From positions 1 to 52,391 of the forward strand of contig NZ_BJDW01000016.1 in the NCBI RefSeq assembly GCF_005405345.1: a stretch of 52,391 bases of DNA. Reading direction: 5' to 3'. The notes under the pieces are model-generated. The model worked only from the letters and a program-made list of their open reading frames with translations. It was not told the DNA's origin and ran no database searches. The stretch is from Enterococcus viikkiensis (GTDB lineage Bacteria > Bacillota > Bacilli > Lactobacillales > Enterococcaceae). Below, in pieces: positions 17,684-26,682 of this stretch; position 1 is the first letter of the stretch; each line of letters opens with the position of its first letter. The position numbers and the translations under genes were made by a program.

Positions 17684-18156
17684 CGTAATTGAGAAAGACA
17701 GAATCTCATTGAACGTCTCTTTTGCTCATCAAAACACATTTCCCTGACAGAGGTAAAACCAAAAAACAGATGACTGCTACAGAAGCGTTTGTGAATCTTA
17801 TAAACCACAAACTCTCATAAAAAGAAAAAAAGATTTAAGAAAATTTAATCTCATTATTCTAGTACTTCCTTCTAATTCACTAAAAATGCAAAAATATTGT
17901 TATTCAAAATACTGTTAAAAGAGCGTTGCTAGTAAAACACTTTGCTATAAAGAGCTTTGTTCTCAATAATCATTATTACTTAAAAATAATTTAAATTATT
18001 CAATATATAGCTATTTAGCAAATAAAATCGGCTGATCTTAATTATTTTATTTCTATCTCTAAAAAAATGACAAGATATTACCTGTAAAAATACCTAAAGG
18101 AGTTAAATTGGTATACAATATCAACCATATGTATTTGTCCATCCAGGAGGCTCTTT

Positions 18157-19644
18157 ATGTTAAAAAGGTATATTGAAAAAAATATTTTTCGCCAAGTCTA
18201 TCTTTGCCAACAGTTGTATCAGAAAAAAAGAATTTCGATCCAACTAATGGCCGAACGATTAAACGCTTGTACCATGACTATCAACAATGACCTAGATCTA
18301 CTAAAGGAAACTTTCGGACAGGAAATTGCTACGTTTGAGCGAACAAGAGACACCTGTTTTATTGCTTTTGATTCTATCTATCCTTTGTTAGAACTAACGC
18401 AGCGAATTTATCGGCGCTCAGATTTTTTACGAGTATTAAATGAGTATTTAAAGGGGAATACCCATTGGTCGGAAATTGCAGAAAAAGAATTTCTTTCTAC
18501 TAGTAAAATTTACCAAATCCGTAAAGATATTTTTAGCTTCGCAAAGGAACTAGGGTATCCTTATTCTCCTCACGCCATTGATTTTCCTGAAAAAGACATT
18601 CGCTACTTGTTGTTAGCCATTTCGCGATACACAGGCGATATTTCAACAATCCCCTTTAACAAAATGATTGCACACGCCGCAGAGGAATTAATTACTTATG
18701 TAGAAGAACATTTTTTTGCTCGAGCGTATCCTGAAAATGAACGAGCAATTATCATCTCCGGTATCTTACTAAGCAGCCAGCGCGCACGGTGCTTTGCCAT
18801 TCACTTCTCTGAAGAGGAAAAGCAGATGGCGCAGCAAACACCTTTATTTGCGCTATTGCAAAACGGCGTAAACGAGTTAACTTCGTCTATTTTTACAAAC
18901 GAAGAGGAGCTGTATTTTATCTATTCACTCTTCAACGCACGAAATTATACCTGCAATAATTACGAGTTGCTTCAGAAGGATTTTGAAGTTGTGTACCAAA
19001 ATCATATCAAACGTTATCCTGAAATTGAACAATTGCTTTAACAACTCCGTTCTTCCTTAGAGATTCCAGCAGAAAATGAACTGTTACTAAAAAAAGCTTT
19101 TCTTCCTTTTATTCGCTCCACTTGGGCCAATTTGCAACTATTTCAACCAGATTTAATCTATCTGAAAGATAGGCATCAATTACAAACGTATCAAGAGATT
19201 AAACAGGTCTTGAATCAATGGTCAGACACTTGTTGCACAAATATTCAATGGAACGAAAACCTCATTTGTAAAATGACGCTGATTCTTGATCTATTACGGA
19301 AAAATACTTTCAAACAAAAAATCGAATTATATATCGTCACACCCTCTGACTTCAATTTTTTATATTATCAGAAACATCTAAGTGATTTGCTAGATGAACG
19401 ACATTTTGTCATTAGCACTATGATTTATCACACCTTACATGACGTAATCGATGATGTATTCTTTTGTTCAAGACGTATTATTGTTTGCGATAGCGCCCTT
19501 TACCAACAAAATTTAGGCAGTGAAAACACCTTGATCTTCCCTGTTTCGCTTCAAACAATCGACGAAACGTGTATTAAGATCAATCAACTTATGCATCCGA
19601 CTGAAAAGGAGGTTGGGACAGAAGTGTTCGGCTTCGAGACATAA
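18157..19644 (+). pseudogene. Mga-family virulence-type regulator split by an in-frame stop codon
   Basis: A reading frame of 496 codons interrupted only by TAA at 19039-19041. The same frame then runs on for 200 codons without a stop, so one base change (probably CAA to TAA) explains the break. The N-terminal part has tandem helix-turn-helix domains (about residues 10-60 and 90-135, QLMAERLNACTMTINNDL), and the middle is PRD-like. The piece after the stop has an EIIB-like fold pattern. Total length matches Mga/AtxA-type regulators, which respond to PTS phosphorylation. AGGAGG precedes the ATG. The last 10 or so codons read into an intergenic repeat. It lies convergent to gadB. The truncated 294-residue product might still bind DNA. 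Confidence 0.85.
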
Positions 19645-19732
19645 GACGGGACTTCCGAAAATTACGCCACAAATTTTTGTGAAATTTCGGCTTATTTACG
19701 AAAAAGCGACTTCTAGACCACCGTTTATCCAT
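19608..19732 (+). repeat. Probable enterococcal intergenic repeat element
   Basis: Starts near AGGTTGGGACAGAAGTGTTC and continues through a CCGAAA...TTTCGG palindrome (about 19656-19690) to the GGGAGCTGGGAT hairpin. From memory, elements with a TGGGACAGAAG start and a CCCAGCTCCC end recur between genes in enterococci. Only one copy is in this window, so repetition itself is not shown here. The element encodes the last codons of the Mga-like frame. Confidence 0.4.
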
Positions 19733-19778
19733 AAAGTAAGGGAGCTGGGATTATATAATATCCCAGCTCCCTTACTTT
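19733..19778. terminator. Strong bidirectional terminator between Mga-like pseudogene and gadB
   Basis: AAAGTAAGGGAGCTGGGAT and ATCCCAGCTCCCTTACTTT form a 19-bp stem with a short AT loop. It ends the gadCB operon from the right. Confidence 0.88.
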
Positions 19779-19779
19779 A

Positions 19780-21180
19780 TTAATGAGTAAATCCATATGT
19801 CTTGATTTCAGTTTTTTCATGGTAGACAACATGTGCTTTATTTAATGCATCAATTGCTTCTTGCATATCTTGAACATAATCACACGCCATGTTCATCCCA
19901 AAATCAGCACGAATGACCAGCCGTTGAATGATTTCTTGATCCAAGTTCTTAGGAAGCGGATAAGCAGGGACTTGCCACCCTTTCATTAAGAGACGGTCCG
20001 CCAAATCATACAGATTCCATTCACGAGTTGCATCTTCTTTCAATTTGTAGCAGACAATCGGTAATTGAGCCCCATCATTCACAATTTCAAATAATCCTGT
20101 TTCTTCAATCGCCTTTGCCAAATACAGCGCTACGTTATGTGTACGTTCATGAATTGCTTTATAGCCGTCAAATCCATAACGTACAAAATTATAATATTGG
20201 CCGATTAATTGGGCTGCGCTATGAGAAAAATTAATCGCCATTGTTGGTAGTTCACCACCTAGATAGCTGACTTTGAAGATTAATTCTTTAGGTAAATATT
20301 GTTGATCACGCCATAGCACCCAACCCACACCAGGATAAACCAATCCATATTTATGACCAGAAGAATTAATCGAAATCACATTTTTCAAGCGGAAATCCCA
20401 AACTAGATCAGGCTCAGTGAAGGGAGCGTAGAAACCACCTGATGCTGCATCAACGTGGATGTAAACCTTATAATCCGTCTGTTTGTTGTATTCTTCAACT
20501 AGATTATTTAACCCTTTAATATCATCGTAGCGACCTGTATAAGTGATACCCATGATCCCAACGATTCCGATCGTATATTCATCAACATAGTCCATTACCT
20601 TGTCCAAATTGATCGACATATGTTCTTGATCTAACGGTACTTCCCGCATTTCAACATCCCAATAAACACAGAATTTTTCCCAGCAGACTTGATAGCCAGA
20701 TGAGATGACCAAATTTGGTTTTTTCGCATTAAGATCCAACCCTAACTTTTCTGCCCGTTTTCGCCAAGCGAATTTCATCGCCATCCCGCCTAACATACAG
20801 GCTTCGGAGGACCCAATTGTTGATGTTCCCATAAATTTTTCCTGCTCACTAGCATGCCATAAATCGGCAATCATATTCACACAACGATTTTCTATCTCTG
20901 TCGTACGAGGATATTCTGATTTATCAATAGCGTTTTTTTCTAGCGTTTGACTCATCAGCTTAACTGCCTCTGGTTCCATATACGTTTGGCAGAAAGTAGC
21001 TAAGTTTAAACGAGCATTCCCTTCATCCAACATTTCGTCTTGTACCAATTGATAGGCGACACGCGGCTCAATAGATTCTTGATTCAATTTATATTTAGGT
21101 AAATCAACTCGTTCACTTTCTGATCCAAAAATTGGTTCTAAATAGTCTGCTTCATCACGATTTTCTTTTCCATATAACAT
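19780..21180 (-). CDS. gadB: Glutamate decarboxylase
   Basis: A 466-residue PLP enzyme converting glutamate to GABA and CO2, consuming a cytoplasmic proton. The PLP Lys is K277 in SSGHKYG, and the cofactor Asp is D244 in HVDAA. The C-terminal tail ends TYGFTH and contains the conserved region that in GadB closes the active site at neutral pH. Length matches E. coli and lactic acid bacterial GadB. AGGAGG lies 8 nt before the ATG. It follows gadC by 33 bases in the same direction, forming an acid-resistance operon. The neighbouring Mga-like regulator is broken and is convergent, not upstream. Confidence 0.97.
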   Translation of the reverse strand: MLYGKENRDEADYLEPIFGSESERVDLPKYKLNQESIEPRVAYQLVQDEMLDEGNARLNLATFCQTYMEPEAVKLMSQTLEKNAIDKSEYPRTTEIENRCVNMIADLWHASEQEKFMGTSTIGSSEACMLGGMAMKFAWRKRAEKLGLDLNAKKPNLVISSGYQVCWEKFCVYWDVEMREVPLDQEHMSINLDKVMDYVDEYTIGIVGIMGITYTGRYDDIKGLNNLVEEYNKQTDYKVYIHVDAASGGFYAPFTEPDLVWDFRLKNVISINSSGHKYGLVYPGVGWVLWRDQQYLPKELIFKVSYLGGELPTMAINFSHSAAQLIGQYYNFVRYGFDGYKAIHERTHNVALYLAKAIEETGLFEIVNDGAQLPIVCYKLKEDATREWNLYDLADRLLMKGWQVPAYPLPKNLDQEIIQRLVIRADFGMNMACDYVQDMQEAIDALNKAHVVYHEKTEIKTYGFTH

Positions 21181-21213
21181 ATCTATATCCTCCTAAAAAT
21201 CTTTTTGTCTTAG

Positions 21214-22725
21214 TTAATGTTTCAATGTATGTTCTTCTTTTTGGACGATTTCATGTTCACCACGAGCTGCTGGATAAACCGCTGCATTCATATCTCCTGC
21301 TTTCATATGAACGGGTTCTTCCAACTTTTTATGACCTTGCTTGTCATGTAGCTCGTAAATAATAAACGGTAAAATCACTGTGATTACAAAACTTATCAAT
21401 AGTATGACTTGGTAGGTTCGGTCCTCACTCTTTGCAATTGATGCGGGTGGAACAAAAGAAATTAGCAAAGCAAAAACTGATAATAGTAGTCCGACACCAG
21501 CAATGATTGTCTTTCCGATTGTTTTTCCCGGCACGTTATAAGAGCGTTCCAAATTTTTCTTTTTATACAAGAGTACGAAATATCCGATAAAGAATAATAA
21601 GTACCCGACCAAATAGATAACTACGGTCAAGGAGATGGCGACTAAAAAGGATAAATTATTTCCGCCACCACCAAAGGTCAGTACCGCACCCCAAATCGTT
21701 ACGATCACTCCTTGAATCATAATCAACGGTACTGGCACTCCATGAGTATTGGTTTTACGCAAGAAGTTGGGTAACAGCCCCCGTTGTGCAGCTGCAAACA
21801 TCCCACGAGAAGGCCCGACTACCCAAGAACTTACTTCTCCCATTACACCAAAAGCAATCATCAACGCGATAACTTTCACTAGCCAACCTAAATGACTGTT
21901 AAAATGCAAAATCAATAATTGGAACGTTTGGATCACTCCAGCGCTTAACGATAATTCATTTTGGGGAATCACTGCAGCAACTGAAAAACCACCAATCGCA
22001 TCTAAGGTAATCGCTAAAACAACCAATAGAATCATAGCTAACGGATAGTTTTTCTTTGGATTTTCCAGCTCATTAATATGGGAAGCTGATGCTTCAACGC
22101 CCATGTAAGCCAAGATAAATGACACAAAAACTACGAGTGTCGACACTTGCGAAAAATCTGGAATAAAGGCTTTTTTACTAATAGCGATCTCTATTGGATT
22201 GCCACCGATGAAATACGCTGCTGCCAATCCGAACAAAATTACGGATGGAATAAGAATTCCAATCACAAAGCCAGCTTTCGCAATTTTCGCTGTCCGCTGT
22301 GTTCCACCCAATTGTGAAAAGGTCAGTCCCCAGAAAATGATCAAGAGACCAATATATTTCAGTAAAGGATCCGTATTTAATGCTTGAACATTCAATACAT
22401 ATGATAATGCTCCTAGAATGAAATAGATCATCGTGACGAACCCCACTGTGATTTGAAACCATTGAAAAAAGATGGCCGCAAATCCAAATCGTTCGCCTAA
22501 TGTTTGGCTAACCCAGCTAAAGATCCCACCATTCTGCCAACCTTCTACCGTAGACATCTCAGCCGCACATAAAGCTACCGGTAAAAACCATAAGATTCCA
22601 CCTAGCAATAAAAAGAACACTAGGTGCAACTTGGAAGTTGCAAATGTTGGATATTCATATACGGTTAAAACCATCGAGGCCGTCAATGCAAAAAAGCCAA
22701 ATAAAGTTAATTTTTTCTGATCCAT
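21214..22725 (-). CDS. gadC: Glutamate:GABA antiporter
   Basis: A 503-residue APC-superfamily transporter with about 12 membrane segments. TM1 has the family pattern ALTASMVLTVYEYPTFA. A hydrophilic C-terminal tail of about 45 residues (several His: GHKKLEEPVHMKAGDM) corresponds to the C-plug that blocks the channel at neutral pH. It imports glutamate and exports GABA, completing the GAD proton-consuming cycle. It is the first gene of the gadC-gadB operon. The ribosome site is weak (AAAGAAGCGG). A TATACT -10 candidate lies at about 22840 on the minus strand without a convincing -35. Confidence 0.95.
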   Translation of the reverse strand: MDQKKLTLFGFFALTASMVLTVYEYPTFATSKLHLVFFLLLGGILWFLPVALCAAEMSTVEGWQNGGIFSWVSQTLGERFGFAAIFFQWFQITVGFVTMIYFILGALSYVLNVQALNTDPLLKYIGLLIIFWGLTFSQLGGTQRTAKIAKAGFVIGILIPSVILFGLAAAYFIGGNPIEIAISKKAFIPDFSQVSTLVVFVSFILAYMGVEASASHINELENPKKNYPLAMILLVVLAITLDAIGGFSVAAVIPQNELSLSAGVIQTFQLLILHFNSHLGWLVKVIALMIAFGVMGEVSSWVVGPSRGMFAAAQRGLLPNFLRKTNTHGVPVPLIMIQGVIVTIWGAVLTFGGGGNNLSFLVAISLTVVIYLVGYLLFFIGYFVLLYKKKNLERSYNVPGKTIGKTIIAGVGLLLSVFALLISFVPPASIAKSEDRTYQVILLISFVITVILPFIIYELHDKQGHKKLEEPVHMKAGDMNAAVYPAARGEHEIVQKEEHTLKH

Positions 22726-22952
22726 AGAACCGCTTCTTTCCCTTTTTTTACATGATTATTGTTGACTGGCTTCAGGGAAAAGACATTGATACACACTGAC
22801 TAAACATTTTTAAGCACCTTCTTTCTTACACGAATTAGTATAGTCAGCAGTTAGGCCGTTTTTTTCCTTACTTTTTTAAGTTGAAGCACGAAAGTTTAAA
22901 AAAATAAAAAATAAACGCTGGTGCTCCATTAACTGAGCCAGGCTTGCTAAAA

Positions 22953-23001
22953 CAAAAAAAGCTTCGATCCTCTCCCAATTTAGGAGAAGACCAAAGCCTT
23001 T
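22953..23001 (-). terminator. Terminator of the winged-helix regulator gene
   Basis: AAGGCTTTGGTC-TTCTCC and GGAGA-GGATCGAAGC pair, followed by eight T on the minus strand, just after the stop at 23007. Confidence 0.75.
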
Positions 23002-23006
23002 TTATT

Positions 23007-23705
23007 TTATACACTATATTCCCTAATATGATCATTCATTAATCCATTGGGAACATCATGTAACCGATACCCATTTCCCCAGTACGTAATGATCCGCACG
23101 TTATCAATATGAGCATGAGCGATTTTCTTACGAATATTCCCTACAGCGGTTGACATCTGTACGAGGCGGGACTTACTCACTTCATGATTCCAAACCTTAT
23201 TACATAGCTCATCTCTTGAAATAATTTTACCGGCACCTTCAGCAAGCGCCGAGATAATTTTCTTCTCGATATTATTTAATGAACTGTAAAAAAGCACCAA
23301 GTCCTGTTTTTTCTGCTCCGATTGACGAACCAAGCCTTTGGAAATCGTTTCTGACTGGCCTTGACGTTTATCACCTAACAATAAAAACTCACGCAATTCC
23401 GTCAAGGTACACTCAATCGACAAACAATGATTGTCATCAATATTCGGTACTGGTTCATCTGTTCTTCTCAAATAGTGTAATTCCTTTTCAAGTACGATCG
23501 GTAAAATATCAGTAAATTCCTGATTCGTCAACGTTTCACTAAAAATCACAATATCAAAAAGAGATAAGATCTCCTCAAAATATTGCGGCTTATCCGCAGC
23601 AAAAAATTCTTTTAGGACAAAAACTTCGTAATCCAGTCGTTGCAATTCATTTTGAAAATCCTGCTCAATAATAATATTTCTAGTCAGAATAATCACTTTT
23701 TTCAT
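23007..23705 (-). CDS. Orphan winged-helix (OmpR/PhoB-type) regulator with atypical receiver-like N-domain
   Basis: A 232-residue protein. The C-terminal about 95 residues form an OmpR-type winged helix (ISRDELCNKVW..., ending ...ITYWGNGYRL). The N-terminal 110 residues look like a receiver fold (alternating beta and alpha), but the strand that should end in the phosphorylated Asp reads DIVIFSETL, with Ser and Glu instead. No histidine kinase is nearby. The protein shares IVIFSETL, a following RR motif and L..LREFLL with the product of the gene at 25675-26373, so they are paralogues. A coiled-coil gene lies 43 bases upstream and is probably cotranscribed. Confidence 0.82.
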   Translation of the reverse strand: MKKVIILTRNIIIEQDFQNELQRLDYEVFVLKEFFAADKPQYFEEILSLFDIVIFSETLTNQEFTDILPIVLEKELHYLRRTDEPVPNIDDNHCLSIECTLTELREFLLLGDKRQGQSETISKGLVRQSEQKKQDLVLFYSSLNNIEKKIISALAEGAGKIISRDELCNKVWNHEVSKSRLVQMSTAVGNIRKKIAHAHIDNVRIITYWGNGYRLHDVPNGLMNDHIREYSV

Positions 23706-23748
23706 CTTTCATCACTCCCATCTTCCTTTTTACTCACTTTTTCAACCA

Positions 23749-24387
23749 TCAATGGTCCCACTGATCTATCTCTAAAGAACGAATGCCTTTTTTTATCTCA
23801 TCTATGACTTCCCGAGGCAGCTCATTCTTTCCCTCAATGATTTCCATCAATTGATTTTTTAAGTTCAATCCAATTATTCGCGCTTTTTCTTCTGCACTTT
23901 GGATGATTCTACGGCTCAAAGTCGTCGCTTCCAGCAGCTTATCAGCAGCATCTTCACGAATAAATAACTCTAGTGCAGCCTGCTCTTCCTTCGAAAACAA
24001 GCAATGGAACAATTCCTCGTTTCTTTCCTGTAAGTACATGTATTGTTCTAAAAGTTGATCGTACTTTTCTTGTAAGCTGTCCTGCTCAGTATTATCTACA
24101 AATGCTTGTGGCTGCTTCAAAATAAGGCTCCGCCTTTTCAAACTGTCCTTGCTGTGATAGACAACTTTAGCTATTAAAACTCGTTCATTCATTGCTTCTA
24201 ACTGGCTATTCAATCCTTTGCAATGACTACGATAAGCAGAAGTTTGCTCTTCTAGCGCACTGCTTATTCCTGTCAATCGCTCTACTTCTTCGGTTAGTTG
24301 CTCATTCTCTATTTCCAATGATTCAACTTTTTCATTTAATTGTTGGATTGACTGTTCTTTTAGCTTAGAGATGTTCCAATCCCCCAA
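23749..24387 (-). CDS. Coiled-coil protein, function unknown
   Basis: A 212-residue soluble protein. Residues about 8-60 and 100-125 are strong heptad coiled coils (QLNEKVESLEIENEQLTEEV). The C-terminal helix (SRRIIQSAEEKARIIGL) recalls DivIVA/GpsB-type or SMC-like helices, but there is no N-terminal DivIVA signature. I cannot assign a function. It starts at TTG with GAGG 8 nt upstream (24385-24387). It precedes the winged-helix regulator by 43 bases in the same direction, so a protein partner of that regulator is a reasonable guess but unproven. Confidence 0.72.
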   Translation of the reverse strand: MGDWNISKLKEQSIQQLNEKVESLEIENEQLTEEVERLTGISSALEEQTSAYRSHCKGLNSQLEAMNERVLIAKVVYHSKDSLKRRSLILKQPQAFVDNTEQDSLQEKYDQLLEQYMYLQERNEELFHCLFSKEEQAALELFIREDAADKLLEATTLSRRIIQSAEEKARIIGLNLKNQLMEIIEGKNELPREVIDEIKKGIRSLEIDQWDH

Positions 24388-25674
24388 TTTCTCTTCCTCA
24401 TTTCATCCTAATTTTCTATTACAATTTTTCTATGATATGTATTTTTTGACTATCTATTAGTAAAAAATAGAAGCGACACTGCACTATTCTATAGTAGAAA
24501 AACTTATTTTCTCACTTATTATCGAACAATTTTCTGACTATCTTTGCTAGTCCTTTTTCTTAATAGAACAGAATCAACCTCACTATAAAAAAATAGAGTG
24601 CTATCTGGGAAGCTTCTACTAATCAAAGAATAGAGATTTTTTTCGATATTTGAATCAATAGTCTATTGAGAATATTCGATTTTCTCATGAGAGACTCTTT
24701 CGATAACCCCAGTTATATAATCACTAAAAAAATATAGTCCTGATTTAACCCAAAAAGTATAATAATTATTTTTATTTCAAACAAATGATATTTATGTTTT
24801 ATTATACATCTATTTTCAAAAAATTATAAAATATTTTTTATAATAAATCAACAGCATAGTAATTTTTAAAGAAACCTTTTTTTTAAAATGTTTTTTAGTC
24901 TACGAAATATCTAATTTTTTTATCATTGAAAATACATAAAATTTCGTTTAAGAACTATTGCGTATTCTTTCTTATGTTTTTGGATGAGTCATCGCGAAAA
25001 ACCTCACATAATAATCATCATCTCTAAATAAGTGTTACGTATTTTCGTCAACCTAGTAAAGCAAAATGGTTTTTTCACATTAAAATTAAGAGTATTTTTA
25101 TGTGGAGCCTTTTTATGACAAAAAAAGATTAATATATTTTCACATAAAAAATTATAATTATGGAGAAATTATATAGTAAGCTCAAAAAAGGATATTTATT
25201 CATTTTTTTAAATCTTTATTACTTGTATGATTTGTCCATTTTTTGAAATGCTGGTTATTTTTCAACTTTTGATTGCTTAGTTGCTATTTAAAACAATTCC
25301 AACCACCCCATTCTTATTTATAATTGCGGTAAGGATTATAAACTAGAAATGAAATAAAACACCTAAAACCTTGATAGGATACTTTTCCCAGCTTTCCACT
25401 CTTTAATAAGAATTATTCTCTTTTTCTAAAATCCTCATAGATTCTTTTGTATTTCTACCAGGCAGTTAACTTATAGAACGCGCTACAATGATTCTTACGA
25501 ATGGATTAGTCGAAGCAGCGACTTAATAGTGCTGTATTAATATGAAATTCTTTCCACTAACAAACCTACGCCCTAATAGCTTGTTAGATTTAAAAGAACC
25601 ACTTCATTAAACTTATGCTTAATGAAGTGGTTCTCTTTAAGAAGGAATCATTTTTTTGAAAAACTTTCTTAACT
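24388..25674. other. AT-rich 1.3-kb region without a recognisable gene
   Basis: About 1290 bases of very AT-rich sequence between the two paralogous winged-helix loci. I found no frame with a ribosome site and sensible protein, no known RNA and no IS remnant. TGACTATCT occurs twice (near 24447 and 24536), and several short AT palindromes are present. The right end carries the terminator of the 25675 gene. It could be a large regulatory region, a decayed gene past recognition, or an unrecognised RNA locus. Confidence 0.5.
25589..25635 (-). terminator. Terminator of the second winged-helix regulator
   Basis: AGAACCACTTCATTA and TAATGAAGTGGTTCT are perfect 15-bp arms with a T-rich 3' flank on the minus strand. 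Confidence 0.8.
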
Positions 25675-26373
25675 CTAAGGCAAAGAAACGTCTGTTTCGA
25701 CCATTTCTTCCTCTAAATAATCAAAAATTCTTTTATTCAAACGATAACCTTGTCCCCAAACAGTTTGGATAGCATCATCGCCTAGTTCATTTTCTAGCTT
25801 CTCATTTACTTTTGAAACTACTTTAGACAAGCTCGCTAAAACGGATTTCGTTGGGTCTTTCCCCCAAATTTGGCGGCTAATTTCCTCTCTTGAAACCGTT
25901 CGATCACCGGACTTAATCAAATAGTAGACAATTTCTTTTTGCTTCAATTTCAAATTCAAATCAGATAATTTTTGCTTTACCGTAATTTGTTGCACGCGTT
26001 CCACATCCTTCAACACAAGCCGGGACAGCTCTGCTGCTAATAAGACTTCACGCAATCGCTCCAAATTCACCCCTATAGGAATCCTAGCATCAAAAATAGT
26101 CTCAGAATCTTGACAATTAATCTCACTTGAACGACGAAAAGTTTTAAAATTTCTATGAGGCAGCATCGTGATTAACTCCTCTGCTTCCTTATCGTAAAGT
26201 GTCTCGCTAAAAATAATTGCTGCAAATTGATAAAGAAAATCCTCATTGTATGATTTATTCCGAATCAAAGAAATCATAGTACTGGAACAATAGACTTCAT
26301 GTCCTAACTGCTTCAATTGGCGTTCGAAATTTTCTTCATATAGTGGGACTTTAGTCAAAAGTAATAATTGCAT
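25675..26373 (-). CDS. Orphan winged-helix regulator, paralogue of the 23007-23705 gene
   Basis: A 232-residue protein of the same length and layout as its paralogue: an atypical receiver-like N-domain (AAIIFSETL in place of the phospho-Asp strand), an RR motif (FRRSSE), L..LREVLL, and a C-terminal OmpR-type winged helix (VSREEISRQIWGKD... ending ...VWGQGYRL). Sequence identity between the two looks low to moderate, so the duplication is not recent. AAAGGAG precedes the ATG. It is monocistronic with its own terminator. No histidine kinase is adjacent, so its signal is unknown. Confidence 0.82.
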   Translation of the reverse strand: MQLLLLTKVPLYEENFERQLKQLGHEVYCSSTMISLIRNKSYNEDFLYQFAAIIFSETLYDKEAEELITMLPHRNFKTFRRSSEINCQDSETIFDARIPIGVNLERLREVLLAAELSRLVLKDVERVQQITVKQKLSDLNLKLKQKEIVYYLIKSGDRTVSREEISRQIWGKDPTKSVLASLSKVVSKVNEKLENELGDDAIQTVWGQGYRLNKRIFDYLEEEMVETDVSLP

Positions 26374-26636
26374 GATCTGCTCCTTTCGATGGCTTCAACT
26401 TCCTATTTTTTCAGAGCGGCAGCTAAAAAAATTCAGTCTTAACACTAAGACAGTCATTTTTGAAGAACACCTCTATAATATAATTTATTTTTAATAAAAA
26501 TAATTATATTATAATGTTCATCACAGGTCAAATTTTATTTTTAATCATTTTTTGTTTTTTTATTTTGATTAAATAATTATTTCATTGTTACAAATATAAT
26601 AATAGCTTATCACTATTTTACCGAAAGTTTTTACCA
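26374..26636. other. AT-rich intergenic region
   Basis: Between the winged-helix gene and the permease terminator the sequence is very AT-rich, with a palindromic stretch near 26490-26515 (AATTATATTATAAT). No gene or known RNA was seen. Confidence 0.5.
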
Positions 26637-26679
26637 TAAAAAAATGCCTCGCTCTGAACCAGTCAGAGCGAAGCAGCTT
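26637..26679 (-). terminator. Terminator of the purine permease gene
   Basis: TCGCTCTGA and TCAGAGCGA with outer GC pairs, followed by ATTTTTTT on the minus strand. Confidence 0.85.
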
Positions 26680-26682
26680 CTT

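Larger units (their letters stand above)
17513..18156. other. Intergenic region between pflB and the Mga-like pseudogene
   Basis: 644 AT-rich bases that hold the pflB promoter, a 13-bp palindrome (17652-17683), a 16-bp AT palindrome (AATAATTTAAATTATT, 17985-18000) and, near the right end, an AAAGGAG followed by a 22-codon frame (18108-18176) that overlaps the next gene. No other gene-like content was seen. Confidence 0.6.

Noticed and set aside
24388-25674. CRISPR array or IS remnant in the AT-rich region
   Set aside because: No regularly spaced repeats, terminal inverted repeats or transposase fragments were seen.
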